The notes beneath the pieces are model-generated. The model worked only from the letters and a program-made list of their open reading frames with translations, was not told the DNA's origin and made no database searches. Shown in pieces: positions 19,101 through 26,212 of a stretch of DNA of 64,000 bases. Source of the DNA: Bacteroidia bacterium (GTDB lineage: Bacteria > Bacteroidota > Bacteroidia > Bacteroidales > Prolixibacteraceae); NCBI GenBank assembly GCA_026391655.1, contig JAPLDR010000055.1, positions 34,432-98,431 of the forward strand. The letters run 5' to 3'. Position numbers and translations under genes: made by a program. Within the stretch, counting starts at the first letter, position 1. Each line of letters starts with the position of its first letter.

Positions 19101-21579
19101 CCGAAGAGGTAAATGTTCCAAGGTTAACTGTTATGCCACTGACAACGGACAGGTTTCCGTTCGCATTGGTGGCGATGCCCAAAGTCTTTGTGCCCGAGTT
19201 GGAAAATGTAAGGTTATTGAATGTGGTTGAGCTTGAACCTCCAATGGTCTGGGCTGTACCATTAAAATTTATCGTGCTACTACCAGCGGTAAAAGTTCCT
19301 CCATTATTTGTCCAGTTACCTCCAACATTATGAGTAAATGTACCTACGGTAAAACCTGTTCCGCTTCCAAGGATAACGCTTCCTCCAATTGTTATTGCAG
19401 TTGCTGCTGTTGCTGTTGCAGTACCACTTAAAGTAAGATTACCGTTGACAGCAGAAACTCCGGTCATAGTTTTAGTGCCACTACCTGAAAGTGTAAGATT
19501 ATTATAGGTTATTGCAGCTATTGTCTGAGCTCCGGCAGCATTCCATTCAACCGTACCGGTTCCGGCAGTAAATGTTCCGGCAGCTCCGCTCACGCTACCC
19601 CCAATTTTTAAAAGGCTTGAGCCGCCGTCCAATGTACCTGCGGTTCTTGTCCATGTACCTGAAAATGTGTGAGTTAATGCCGCTCCAAGGTTTAATGTTC
19701 CGCCGGTTCCGTTGATCGTAAGCCCAGCCCCATTTACATTTCCTAAAAAAGTAGCTGTTCCGGCAGTTTTTGTCATCGATACCAAACCAGTTGTGGTGAA
19801 CCCATCAATGCTCTGGGCTGCCATTGTATTAGCGATCACAATAGGGGAAGCATTTGCTGTAAAAGTACCACCATTATTGTTAAAGTCGCCACCAAAAGTC
19901 AACTGATAATTGCTTGCAGAAGTGTTTAAAGTAGCGCCGCTGTTAATCGTCAATGGGACTGACGCATTAAAGACTTTGGCTGAATTTAAAGTGATTGCTC
20001 CCGTATTGGCTATAATAACACCTCCGGTTGCTGCAAAAGGGGAAATCCATTCAGCACCGGCAGTTCGTGCAGTTGCAGTGTTGTACTGTAGGGTAGCGGC
20101 TGTACCATAAGTCGGAGCAAAAGAGGCAGTTGCAGTGCCTTCCATGGAAAGAACACCATTGACTGTTACGCCAGTAGTTGTTTTTGCACCGGAGCCTGAT
20201 AATGTCAGATTATTATAAGTAACTGCAGCTAATGTTTGAACACCTGCAGCGTTCCATTCAACTGTCCCTGTTCCGGCGGTAAACGTTCCTGCAGCTCCGC
20301 TCACACTTCCTCCAATTTTCAAAAGGCTTGATCCGCCATTCAGTGTGCCGTTAGTTCTTGTCCAGGCACCTGAAAACGTATGGGTTAATCCGGCTCCAAG
20401 GTTTAATGTTCCGCCTGTACCATTGATTGTTAATCCTGCGCCGTTTACATTACCTGAAAAGGTAGCTGTTCCGGCAGTTTTTGTCATTGACACTAAACCA
20501 GTTGTAGTGAACCCGTCAATGCTCTGAGTTACCATTGTATTGGCTATTACAATAGGAGAAGCATTTGCTGTCAGAGTGCCTCCATTATTTTGAAAGTCTC
20601 CACCAAATGTTAATTGAAAATTGCTTGCAGAAGTGTTTAAAGTAGCGCCGCTGTTAATCGTCAATGGGACTGACGCATTAAAGACTTCGGCTGAATTTAA
20701 AGTGATTGCTCCCGTATTGGCTATAATAACACCTCCGGTTGCTGCAAAAGGGGAAATCCATTCAGCACCGGCAGTTCGTGCAGAAGCAGTATTGTACTGG
20801 AGAGTAGCATCTGTACCATAAGTTGGAGCAACAGAAGCTGTTGCAGTGCCTTCCAACGAAAGAACGCCATTGACAGTAACACCTGTTGTAGTCTTTGCAC
20901 CGCTACCTGAGAGGGTCAAATTATTATAATCAAAATCGCCAACTGTCTGTGCACCTGCTGCATTGTATTCTACTGTTCCTGTACCTTGTGTCAAAGTACC
21001 TGTTGCAGCAGTCAGGAATGTACCACCTAATTCTAAAAACCCTGCACCGGTAAATGTGATAGAAGCACTTCCGGTACTACCGGTTTGAGTAACATTACCC
21101 GTAATTATAACAGTACCGGTAGAGATAGTTATCAGGTGCCTGACACCACCGCCCCCGCTTGTAAACGCAACGCTGGCAGCATTTAAATTACCACCGTCAA
21201 CGGCAAGTGTGTTGACTCCAGAACCTGATCTTGGAATGGTTATGGCACCTGAAACATTCAGGGTAATTCCCGAATTGATGGTTAATGAAGTCGCGGTAGT
21301 TGTGGTGAAATTCAATGTTGTACAAGCTGCATTTGCTGTTACTGTAACATTATGACCACCTTCAATAGTCACAACATCACCAGCCACAGGAACACTTGCT
21401 CCTGCTGCTCCTCCTGATGTTGCAGACCAGGTAGATGTTGCATTCCAGTTACCTGTAGCAACAGAATAACGATTAGCACCATTAACAATATCAACCCCAA
21501 TCAGCAGAAACAACAATACACCAGCGAAGAAAAACTTCGTCGGTTTGTGTATCTTAAAAATAGCGTCTGCTTTAATCAT
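7090..21579 (-). CDS. Giant modular T9SS-secreted adhesin/polysaccharide-binding-type protein (about 5,000 residues)
   Basis: The reading frame has 4,829 residues as read, or about 5,016 if two frame changes near the 3' end are repaired (end 6529). Signal peptide: residues ~1-35 (FFFAGVLLFLLIGVDIVNG). Then, roughly: Thr/Gly/Asn-rich beta-solenoid repeats (40-870, typical SGSGAKTTTGVTVNG); two Cys-containing Ig-like modules with TYQWYSNT (970-1160); a fibronectin III-like module with ISWTNP; a second beta-solenoid (1280-1800); six ~97-residue EYQYSINGG repeats (1976-2560); another FN3 (ITANWTAS); six ~84-residue PKD-like repeats with VTYTWTFP (2650-3160); a PA14-like module (GSDDGSRLTVDG, 3250-3390); four ~113-residue QSFTVSGT repeats (3500-3950); a jelly-roll module (NGDFEAG, 4010-4190); Ig; and a final solenoid plus C-terminal region. 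It probably acts at the surface in adhesion or substrate capture. No catalytic motif was seen. Confidence 0.85.
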   Translation of the reverse strand: MIKADAIFKIHKPTKFFFAGVLLFLLIGVDIVNGANRYSVATGNWNATSTWSATSGGAAGASVPVAGDVVTIEGGHNVTVTANAACTTLNFTTTTATSLTINSGITLNVSGAITIPRSGSGVNTLAVDGGNLNAASVAFTSGGGGVRHLITISTGTVIITGNVTQTGSTGSASITFTGAGFLELGGTFLTAATGTLTQGTGTVEYNAAGAQTVGDFDYNNLTLSGSGAKTTTGVTVNGVLSLEGTATASVAPTYGTDATLQYNTASARTAGAEWISPFAATGGVIIANTGAITLNSAEVFNASVPLTINSGATLNTSASNFQLTFGGDFQNNGGTLTANASPIVIANTMVTQSIDGFTTTGLVSMTKTAGTATFSGNVNGAGLTINGTGGTLNLGAGLTHTFSGAWTRTNGTLNGGSSLLKIGGSVSGAAGTFTAGTGTVEWNAAGVQTLAAVTYNNLTLSGSGAKTTTGVTVNGVLSMEGTATASFAPTYGTAATLQYNTATARTAGAEWISPFAATGGVIIANTGAITLNSAKVFNASVPLTINSGATLNTSASNYQLTFGGDFNNNGGTFTANASPIVIANTMAAQSIDGFTTTGLVSMTKTAGTATFLGNVNGAGLTINGTGGTLNLGAALTHTFSGTWTRTAGTLDGGSSLLKIGGSVSGAAGTFTAGTGTVEWNAAGAQTIAAITYNNLTLSGSGTKTMTGVSAVNGNLTLSGTATATAATAITIGGSVILGSGTGFTVGTFTHNVGGNWTNNGGTFTAGSSTINFNGTAQTIGGSSSTTFNNLTFSNSGTKTLGIATNANGNLSVVSGITVNLGTFTSSANTMTLGGAGVINGSWGNTSSSSTYKNDTYFAATTGIINISSSSCTAPTITLGSNPAVCLGTTTANLTYSATTGTPNKYSIVFNAAALAAGFVNVTDANLGASPIAITVPAAPTGGSGTFNATLTVKNSTTGCVSSNSAITVTVNPATAITSQSTATQTQCIAGTFTAISVTATGVGLTYQWYSNTTSSNSGGTLLTGATSASYTPSAAVAGTLYYYCIVGSSTCSPVTSTVSGAFIVNPATAISSQSTATQTQCINGTFTAISVTATGTGTITYQWYSNTISSNSGGTLLTGATSASYTPSATVAGTLYYYCIVHSNCGTDITSAVSGAFIVTGANNVTAQSAVAGNAAAAISWTNPASCSDGIMIVAKAGSSVSGTPSGDGTAYTASLTYGSGTAFTGGGYVVYKGTASPQTVTSLINGTQYFFKFFTRIGTVWSSGVETNATPADVSQTTDYFRTKATGNWNATATWESSHDGTNWFNATLTPTNAANTITIQNTHVVTVTASVSVDLVTVNTGGQVTVNTGQTLTIANGAGTDMTVDGTLVNSGTITTTGALAFGSGGTYQHAQDGGTIPAATWNAASNCNITGIAASTGFTGGVGQTFGNFTWNCPLQTTNFYLESNITIAGNLTVSGTGTAPADPNTKALRMSNTANGFTMAVTGDVVINNDAAFKMNNSTGSCTMTVGGNFTISGTGYFTIVTGGASSTLSVTGNVSITGGTLAMNENDNVSIGTLNVGGNFTLSGGFINTTTSTWPGAINFIGNTTHNYSNTGGTYTNTVNFSVNSPSILDVGTSIINGSDGTFTLNSGAGIITAHAQGLSTTAATGSIQLTGTKTYNAGANYNYDGASAQVTGNGLTGANNLTINNAAGVTLTSSTAVSGTLNLTSGILTSGANTVTLTNNSTSAVTGGSTTSFVNGALIWQLATGQTYLYPVGKGTTYLPFGITGITGTAPSLRVEAFTGNAGGTATNPLGSLSTTEYWLASVVSGTYTNGSVSLTRQTALAGLNAIGRSATINGAYSSLNGTVSGTSVINSDNTGNSLGYFVMATKRSITISAISGSPFCAGAAVSVAFTITGTFTSGNVFTAQLSDASGSFTTPVNIGSLTQTTAGTISGTIPAGTASGSGYRIRVVSSTPVITGTDNGSNLTVDATPVSPTLSSASPVSGSVICAGYNSGTATFTSGSGGGSDEYQYSINGGTNWSTYTNSAAITTTGGTTSVQVRARRSGGLCIASAYNTYTIWTYGTAPVAPTLGVASPANGSIICAGFNTGTVTGTGGSGGSTGAANEYQYSINGGGTYSAYTSGSAITTTGATTSVIVQSRRTGGSYGCSNTAWSTISTWTVGTTPVAPTLGVASPANGSTICAGFNTGTVTGAAGSGGPTGAADEYQYSINGGSTYSAYTNGSAITTTGATTSVIVQSRRTGGGVCATSAWSTISTWTIGTTPAAPTLSAASPANGSIICAGFNTGTVTGSAGSGGSTGAADEYQYSINGGTSYSTYVNGAAITTTGATTSVIVQSHRTGGSYGCSNSAWSTISTWTVGSAPAAPTLSVASPANGSIICAGFNTGTVTGTGGSGGSTGAANEYQYSINGGGTYSAYTSGSAITTTGATTSVIVQSRRTGGSYGCSNTAWSTISTWTVGSTPVAPTLGVASPASGSTICAGFNTGTVTGAAGSGGPTGAADEYQYSINGGSTYSAYTNGAAITTTGATGSVIVQSRRTGGGVCATSAWSTICTWTVITTPAAPVANAGSGAACTQITANWTASTYATSYFLDVSTVIGFGSYVTGYQNSNVGNFTTFDVVGLTAGTTYYYRVRASNDCGTSVSSGTITYATTTLPAQPSVITGSTTPCQTSSQVYSVTNVSGVTYTWALPAGWTQNGGGTTNSITVTVGSGSGNIQVTPSNTCGNGTARTLAVAPTTVPAQPSVITGSATPCQASSQTYSVTNVTGVTYTWTFPTGWTQTGGGTTNSVTVTVGAGSGFVQVTPSNACGNGTATTLAVAPTTVPAQPSAITGSATPCRPSSQTYSVTNVAGVTYTWTFPTGWTITAGGTTNSVTVTVGTGSGNIVVTPSNSCGNGNTRTLAVTPILLPAQPSTITGSATPCQTTSQIYSVTLVSGVTYNWTFPTGWTQTAGGTTNSVTVTVGAGTGDVQVAPSNGGCYGPARTLAVTPTTVPAQPSTITGNATPCTGSSQTYSVTNVSGVTYTWTFPSGWTITGGQTTSTVTVTVGANTGNVTVTPSNSCGNGTVRTLAVVPAAGIPAQPGAITGSATPCIASSQTYSVTNVSGVTYTWAFPSGWTQTGGGTTNSVTVTVGAGSGNVQVTPSTSCGSGTARTLAVTVALIPSAPTTSGAIICIGSTATLSASGAVAGETYKWYDAATAGNLLKTSANNADNTYVTPVIAVTTNYWVSILGVGGCESLRTQVTATFPSASPDNSNLAGTDSWIGHVYDGLSFTTYYGTYTETEAFNQSFGGATVCFPITSSLGARSIYTETFSVQYRMNSTKRGLYIADLGSDDGSRLTVDGTLLYNNWVDQAYTSRPRILMNLNGASTLLYDYYENGGANQVVFQNLTLVMSNTLTTNISQSIYVGGTWSTISGNVFGTLPTGITLSGTGYQWSYSTTPSGTRTTISGATGATYTPSASVAPFNTPGTYYIYRNAILSSTNNVSPNPYVATNESNAAVLTISSVPAITTSTTSLTGLNYPVGFGPSAEQSFTVSGTNLSANLVVTPTANFEISTGTGGAFVASNPITLLVNSGNVATTTIYVRLKAGLAIGTIAPENIVCSSNGLTPKNVACSGAVTAIPVITATPNLTGFSYPYTGGPSSQQTFTVSGTNLVANVTVTPSASFEISTTSGSGFVSTPITLTQSGGTLSATTIYVRMKSGLGIGGYSENIVSSSTSATPKNVTCDGTVMGSNTILISTSSLAGFIYTLGSGPSAPQSFTVSGTLLTNNILITPATNYEISLSSGGTYQSTALTLTQSGGTVNTTTIYVRLKSGLAVATYPPVNIPVSSTGAITKSVGCSGAVVNTATIMVSKTTLTGFGYMATTGPSSPQSFTVSGASLSANVSVTPPTNYEICLTSGGTYQSGPITLTQTGGVLNPTTIYARLKSGLSAGNYTGVNIALASGATTLNVACVGIVFVSPLITAGGPGTACAGSTVNLTSVGESTILNRFWQGPNSFYSTLQNPVLTNVTTDMTGTYTVTGNVVVGGNLVTNGDFEAGNTSFGSSYALAIPGTSGLWPESTYDVLVDPHSEHPNFISCGDHTTGTGKQMVVNGSPVAGAVIWTQSVPVIPGASYQFTYWVQSVVALAPSQLQLYINGVAVGPVYTADLATCSWKQFTYNATSGSNTSLNLELINQNTIANGNDFALDDIVFQQILPATSSVDLIVNPNVPVSVSLVASPNPTTTGTNVTFTATPVNGGLTPSYQWKVNGTNVANGPSPTYNSSTLSDGDIVTVVLTSSLTCVTGNPATSNTVIMMVSVRVNYWYGFNSIDWGTASNWTASYIPAAGDDVEFATVANYGSAAIRDLHLDINRTIGSLIDATIRSTVIPSNKKLTVNRNLYLGSSAHINASAQYSTIEFAGTLAQTIPAATFTNDEVYDILINNSNNVTLYGTMRLLHEITAPAGRLDATTTMPTVVYAGDPYAKQTIEMNRYLNNSMYNLGIYNVFGVWLATTASIYVPHDCTITRGVLTVPPGATLTVDNYTKFDYRAPFPVYYPLQIDYWSCLVLKSDSVLTGSFVHSDLFSSAIGNGTAKVERYMSHTNNWHLYSSPIKDESVHYFLQYNPEIPDLFNLNPDALVAAGIRDYNTTTNIWNPYFYYPTTSTTVGSIGLGKGFNIRTIYNYNEPGVGVIPGTGRVDATGIPNLNTVNVTLTRTGIAPDWGWNCIGNPFTCALNIRDVANDGFLNATNISQLDPNYIAVYLWDTNNITTSHTTPEYIVINNATTITSVQTAQGFFVKSKTGGGAVTFTKAMQLPNAALPGIRHHQAQRRSNSLQILPKEWILVMMQACI
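9725..11060 (-). repeat. Four ~340-bp tandem repeats in the giant gene
   Basis: Anchor sequence encoding QSFTVSG recurs at about 9950, 10292, 10630 and 10974, spacing 339-344 bp. Each unit encodes an Ig-like fold module of ~113 residues with a conserved TTIYVRLKSGL strand. Units are diverged, so the duplications are not recent. Confidence 0.8.
12100..13620 (-). repeat. Six ~250-bp tandem repeats in the giant gene
   Basis: Anchor sequence encoding QTYSVTNV recurs at about 12272, 12525, 12777, 13034, 13282 and 13534 (spacing 248-257 bp). Each unit encodes an ~84-residue PKD/Ig-like module beginning PAQPS-ITGSATPC, with a conserved Cys and a CGNGT motif. Several units are close in DNA sequence, consistent with unequal exchange. 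Confidence 0.82.
13900..15650 (-). repeat. Six ~295-bp tandem repeats in the giant gene
   Basis: Anchor sequence encoding EYQYSINGG recurs at about 14051, 14349, 14648, 14939, 15236 and 15527 (spacing 291-299 bp). Units encode ~97-residue modules starting APTLGVASPANGSIICAGF. The second and fifth anchors (and the first and fourth) lie in segments that are almost the same at DNA level, suggesting duplication of blocks of three units. Confidence 0.82.
19440..20861 (-). repeat. 711-bp tandem duplication in the giant gene
   Basis: Two adjacent copies, offset by exactly 711 bp (237 codons), for example AGTGTTTAAA at 19921 and 20632. Stretches of more than 50 bases are identical (19919-19976 against 20630-20687) and another of about 95 bases follows after a single mismatch. 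A third, partial and more diverged copy follows to about 21000. The unit encodes beta-solenoid sequence. Confidence 0.88.
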
Positions 21580-22057
21580 AGAGCTAAATTTTCATTGGCT
21601 GAAATCAAGTCACAACTGCAACTTTTAGATTTCCCAAACTTAAGGATAAAAATTCAAACGGAGTTATGCATCCCGATTTTTTTACAGACCCCATATCTAA
21701 TTAATAATTAGCAACTTTGATATCCTGATTGGTGCAAATAGTAATTTTGTTTCAATTCCAATTTTATTATTAATCCCTTATATCATATATCGTGCCAGAC
21801 AATTTCATAATGAATCTAAAGTCCGCTTATTAATTGATCAGGATTGTATGAAGTTGAAATCCAATGAAGGGACACCCATAAATAAAATCATTACAAATAG
21901 TAAATATTGGTTTACTTACCAGTAAAATATTGGGTTTATGAAAAATATTTTCACTCAGTGTAAATTTTTACTTTACATCCAAACATTTAACAGGCAGGTT
22001 GCTTTCCTTCAAAACGTATGGGCAAAGAATAAGACTGTCTTTAAAAAGGGGTTAAGA
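21580..22057. other. Gene-free stretch between the giant gene and the GH2 gene
   Basis: 478 bases of AT-rich sequence. On the minus strand TAAGTTTG at about 21640-21647 fits the TAnnTTTG -7 consensus and could serve the giant gene, but no -33 element at normal spacing was found. A 42-codon open frame from 21938 has no recognisable features and is not called. Confidence 0.4.
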
Positions 22058-24469
22058 CTAGTTTGAATTTATCACAATACTTGCCGCTTTCAAATTGCCA
22101 GATGAAGCCTTTACAAGTATTTTTCCCTTGTTCCGTTCTGATTTTATGACCACCAGACTGCGACCTTGCCAGGCTTTTCGTTCAGTTGCCTGGTAACTTT
22201 CGGTGCTGACCGGATTTGCGTTTCCAACAGCTATAATCTTTCCGGGTCCTTCAATTTCGAATTTCAAGAGATTTTCGGCTTTAGGGTTTCTAATTCCTTT
22301 CTCGTCAGTAATTTCCAAAGTGATATAACTCAAATCCTGACCGTCGGCCCTGATTTCAATTCGGTCAGCAGTCAGTTTAATTTGTGAGGGTTCAGTTGCC
22401 GTACTTAGCATAGACGTATTTACCTGTTTTATACCCGTATAGCCGATTGCTTTAAGTTCTCCGGCCTGAAAAGGGACATTCCATATGGCTTTGAATTCGG
22501 TGGAGCGATCGGTTTTCTTTCGGCCAAGCGATTTACTGTTGAGAAACAGTTCAACTTCATCACACGAAGAATACACACTTACTTCCAGTGGCGTATTTTC
22601 ATATCCATTCCAGTTCCAATCTGCAACCGCGTCGATCCAGTGCCATTTGCTCCACGATTGACGGTCAGGATTTTCCTCAAAAGAAGGTTTAGGAGGTTTG
22701 ACAAAAAGAGAGAGTTGATTCGTCATCCAAAGTGCATCGCGGTAGAACGACTGCGGACGTTTCCATCCACAAATATCAAGATCCCCGCAAAAAGCAAGAT
22801 TCCACGGGTAAAAATTCTGTTCCTGGAAATATCCACGCCATCCTATACTCGCTTCGCCAATATAATCAAAAGCCGTCCATACAAAATCGCCAATCAGCCA
22901 CGGATGATCCGTAACATCCATCCAGCTATTAAACGCATCTAAAGGATATGATTCTGTTTGCACCATGATTCGTGAAGGAACACGCGTATGGTCAATATCA
23001 AATATGTTGTTTTTATTATGATCGCCACCTGAACCATAGTTATAACCAGCGATATCCAACGTTTTGAAAAATGGATCTTTATCCGGGTTCAATCCATTTA
23101 CGGCTGCAGTAACCTGTCGTGAAGGATCACTTTTTCGAATAAAATTGGCCAACACTTGTGAAGTTTTAACAACTTCGGGATTATTCATCCCTGGAATTTC
23201 GTTGCCAATACTCCACAAAATAACAGAAGGATGATTGATATCCCGGTTGATCATGCTTTCGATATCTTTTTGCCACCATTTGTCGAACCAGAGGTGATAG
23301 TCGTTGACATTTTTGCCATCCGACCACATATCGAACGATTCATCAATGACGAACATGCCCAAACGATCGCAGGCATCCAGAAAGGCTGGTGCCGGAGGAT
23401 TATGCGAAGTTCGAATAGCATTAAACCCACTGGCTTTTAATAATTCAACACGACGTTCCTCTGCCCGGTCGTACGATTTGGAGCCCAGCGGACCCTGATC
23501 GTGATGAAAGCAACCGCCTTTCAATTTCATCACTTTTCCGTTCAATTTAAACCCATATGCAACATCGAATTGAATGGTTCGGATACCAAATCTTGTTTCT
23601 GTGCGGTCAACTAACTGATCAGCTATATATACCTCACTGATTGCTGTATATATTGTTGGCGATTCGGTCGACCAAAGATCAGGCTTTGTAACGGTGACAT
23701 CCTGAATATATTCAGAAAGACCACCCTTTTCAATCATTTGTGCCAATTCGGTTTTGTTAGTTTCCCCGCCTTTTGCATTTAATATGATGGTAACTACCTT
23801 AACAATTAATGTGTTATCAGACTTATTGTTCACTTTTGTCCTGATATTTACTTTGGCTGAACCTGCATTTACTTCAGGAGTGGTAATACTTATGCCCCAT
23901 TGCGCCACATGCACAGGGTCAAGTACTTTTAACCATACATGACGGTAAATACCAGAACCTGAGTACCAGCGGCTGTTTTCGCCCTCGTTTCTGACCTTTA
24001 CAGCCAAAACATTGGTTTTTCCAAACTTCACCTTTTCCGTGATATCATACCAAAACGAAGTATATCCGTAAGGATGGGTCCCTAAAGAGGAACCATTGAT
24101 CCATATTTCCGGGTTCATGTAAATACCATCGAATTGAACAATTATCCTCTTTGCACTTTGTCCGTCAGGCAGAATGAATGATTTACGATACCAACCAATT
24201 CCACCGGTTGTAAAACCGCCGTTCACCTGGCTAATTGCATCGCGATTGAACGGAGAGTTGGTACCGGGTAAGTTTTCGATGCTCCAATCGTGCGGAAGAT
24301 CAACAACCCGCCATTTGGAGTCGTCGTATTTGGGGTTTTCAGCACTTAATGCACCTCCAGGGTGAAACCGCCAGTCCGAATCGAAACGGTTGGTACCGTT
24401 TTCAAGATTCTGCGCCATTAATACATTGACAATTAGTATACCGGCAAATAGAATAAGTATTTTTTTCAT
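22058..24469 (-). CDS. Secreted GH2 beta-galactosidase-like enzyme with DUF4982
   Basis: Protein of 803 residues. Signal peptide at residues 1-19 (ILILFAGILIVNVLMAQ). GH2 order: sugar-binding jelly roll (FDSDWRFHPGG, LPHDWSIE, GIGWYRKSF), Ig-like domain, TIM barrel with HNPPAPAFLDACDRLG and the acid/base Glu in WSIGNEIPG (E424) and candidate nucleophile in VQTESYPL (E506), then a DUF4982-type segment (DWNWNGYE...VYSSCDEVELFLN) and a C-terminal Ig-like domain. Family members hydrolyse terminal beta-galactosides or related beta-glycosides. The enzyme is probably periplasmic. It lies upstream of the giant gene and downstream of the damaged GH51 gene, all on the minus strand, each gap being 230-480 bases. 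Confidence 0.9.
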   Translation of the reverse strand: MKKILILFAGILIVNVLMAQNLENGTNRFDSDWRFHPGGALSAENPKYDDSKWRVVDLPHDWSIENLPGTNSPFNRDAISQVNGGFTTGGIGWYRKSFILPDGQSAKRIIVQFDGIYMNPEIWINGSSLGTHPYGYTSFWYDITEKVKFGKTNVLAVKVRNEGENSRWYSGSGIYRHVWLKVLDPVHVAQWGISITTPEVNAGSAKVNIRTKVNNKSDNTLIVKVVTIILNAKGGETNKTELAQMIEKGGLSEYIQDVTVTKPDLWSTESPTIYTAISEVYIADQLVDRTETRFGIRTIQFDVAYGFKLNGKVMKLKGGCFHHDQGPLGSKSYDRAEERRVELLKASGFNAIRTSHNPPAPAFLDACDRLGMFVIDESFDMWSDGKNVNDYHLWFDKWWQKDIESMINRDINHPSVILWSIGNEIPGMNNPEVVKTSQVLANFIRKSDPSRQVTAAVNGLNPDKDPFFKTLDIAGYNYGSGGDHNKNNIFDIDHTRVPSRIMVQTESYPLDAFNSWMDVTDHPWLIGDFVWTAFDYIGEASIGWRGYFQEQNFYPWNLAFCGDLDICGWKRPQSFYRDALWMTNQLSLFVKPPKPSFEENPDRQSWSKWHWIDAVADWNWNGYENTPLEVSVYSSCDEVELFLNSKSLGRKKTDRSTEFKAIWNVPFQAGELKAIGYTGIKQVNTSMLSTATEPSQIKLTADRIEIRADGQDLSYITLEITDEKGIRNPKAENLLKFEIEGPGKIIAVGNANPVSTESYQATERKAWQGRSLVVIKSERNKGKILVKASSGNLKAASIVINSN

Positions 24470-24699
24470 TTTTCAAGTGAACTGTTTGTTAATTACAATG
24501 TTGGTTCTATAACGATTTTCAAGGAAATTGAAATGAAAAGCAGCTGGCCGTTACCAGCTGGCAACTGTCTTTACAATACAAACATTCGCCTCTTTGAATA
24601 AGGAGTAATTTCTTATGATCGTGCCAGTAGCCAGCCGCAAGAAGCCAGCTGCCAATTCTAAATCAAGTAAAAATATTTATTAATGTATTTCCACCTTGC

Positions 24700-26068
24700 T
24701 TATTTTAATTGGATCAGCACAACCGATTTTGACGGAATAGTTGCCTCAAGTACTCCTTTATTCAGCTTCACATTTTTAAAATCCGTCAAAGAGACCTCCT
24801 CTTTTTTACCAAAATCATTATAGGCATTTATCTTATTCGAAGTCACGATCTGGCCTGATATGGTTGCAACCTTCAAACCCTGAATATCGAAGCTGATATT
24901 CTGAGAGTTAACCGGATCCAAATTACAAAGAGTAATACTCACCACACCATCTTTTACCGAAGCAGAAGCATTGATGGCATCAATTGAATTCAATCCGGAG
25001 GTATATTTACCACACTTTAATTCAATGGGGATCATCTTTGCATCCTGATGGACACTATACATTTTAAAGACATAATAGGTAGGCGTTAGAACTATCTCGT
25101 TGTCTTTTGTTAGAATAACAGCCTGTAGCACATTAATCATCTGAGCGATGTTACTCATTCTTACGCGGTCAGCATGGTTATTAAAGATATTCAGATTGAT
25201 ACCAGCCACCACTGCATCGCGCAGCGTGTTCTGCTGGTAAAGAAACCCCGGATTCGTCCCAGGTTCAACATCGTACCAGGTACCCCATTCGTCAACAAGA
25301 AGTCCTACCCTTTTCTTTGGGTCATATTTATCCATAATCTCCGAATGTTTGGTAACCAGTTCCTCCATCTTCAGAGTTTTCTGAAGCGTCACAAACCATG
25401 TGGAATCTGTAAATTGAGTAGCAGAACCTTTCCTGTTCCAATCGCGCGGAACGGTATAATAATGAACAGAAATACCATTCATCATCCGGCTTGCTTCCCG
25501 CATCAGAACATCAGTCCAATGGTAATCATCAGAATTGGCTCCGCTGACAATTTTGTACATACCGGGTGCACGCATGTAGGAAGCATATTGCCTGTAAAGA
25601 TCAGCATAGTATTCGGGGCGCATATTACCACCACATCCCCAGGTTTCGTTTCCGGCAGACCAGTATTTTACATTCCACGGTTTTTCGCGACCGTTTTGCT
25701 TACGTAATTTAGTCATCGGACTCTCATTGGACGCCGTTACATATTCAATCCACTCAGCAGCTTCGCGTACCGTACTCAGCAAAACAACCCCCAGGCCAAC
25801 GGATCAAAGGAACTTTCATTTCTTTCAATGCTTTAACCACATCATTCCGGAATCCATTCGTATTTGGAATATCAGATTTATCCCCAACATAGATTCCTCC
25901 ATAAATACAATGACCGAGATGCTCGGCAAAATGGCCATATACGGCCTTATCAATTTTCGCTCCCGGTTGGTCGACATGAACAGTAATTACATTCTGTGAT
26001 ATCGCTGAAAACGATAAAAAGATGGCATAAAACACCATTAAAAATCCAATCCGACTTAGTTTTTTCAT
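24700..26068 (-). pseudogene. GH51 alpha-L-arabinofuranosidase with an internal deletion
   Basis: The N-terminal part (26068 to about 25757) starts with a signal peptide (MKKLSRIGFLMVFYAIFLSFS) and reads KIDKAVYGHFAEHLGHCIYGGIYVG...RWPGGCFAE, the classical GH51 start, then stops. The C-terminal part continues in another frame from about 25780: STVREAAEWIEY...GREKPWNVKYW-SAGNETWGCGG, with the acid/base Glu in GNETWG and the nucleophile region LLVDEWGTW, ending in an all-beta domain. In intact GH51 enzymes roughly 60-65 residues (from RWPGGCFA-DEYHW onward to GTV-EA) lie between these blocks; here they are joined directly near 25770-25780 with a frame change. Intact members remove arabinofuranosyl side chains from arabinan, arabinoxylan and arabinogalactan. 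As read, no functional enzyme can be made. An assembly fault is possible. Confidence 0.88.
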
Positions 26069-26212
26069 ATTAGTTTGAATTAAAAGTAATTTGTACTTGT
26101 AAAAATCAAAAGTAATAAATCCTCTGTATTAAAATGAATTCTTATTGGTAAATTTACCTCATCCAGGTTGTATTTGTAAATTGAGTTCAGTAATTATTAA
26201 AGCAACACAAAG

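Noticed and set aside
11951..20821. Many plus-strand open frames across the giant gene
   Set aside because: They are antisense to Thr/Gly/Val-rich repeats whose GGT/ACC-type codons contain few stops on the other strand. They lack starts, domains and spacing of real genes, and repeat with the same periodicity as the sense domains.
21938..22066. 42-codon plus-strand frame between the giant gene and GH2
   Set aside because: No family, no clear start signal, and it runs into the antisense GH2 gene end.
25754..26068. Separate small secreted protein instead of GH51 start
   Set aside because: Its sequence is the conserved GH51 N-terminus and the rest of the enzyme lies directly downstream in another frame, so it is one broken gene.
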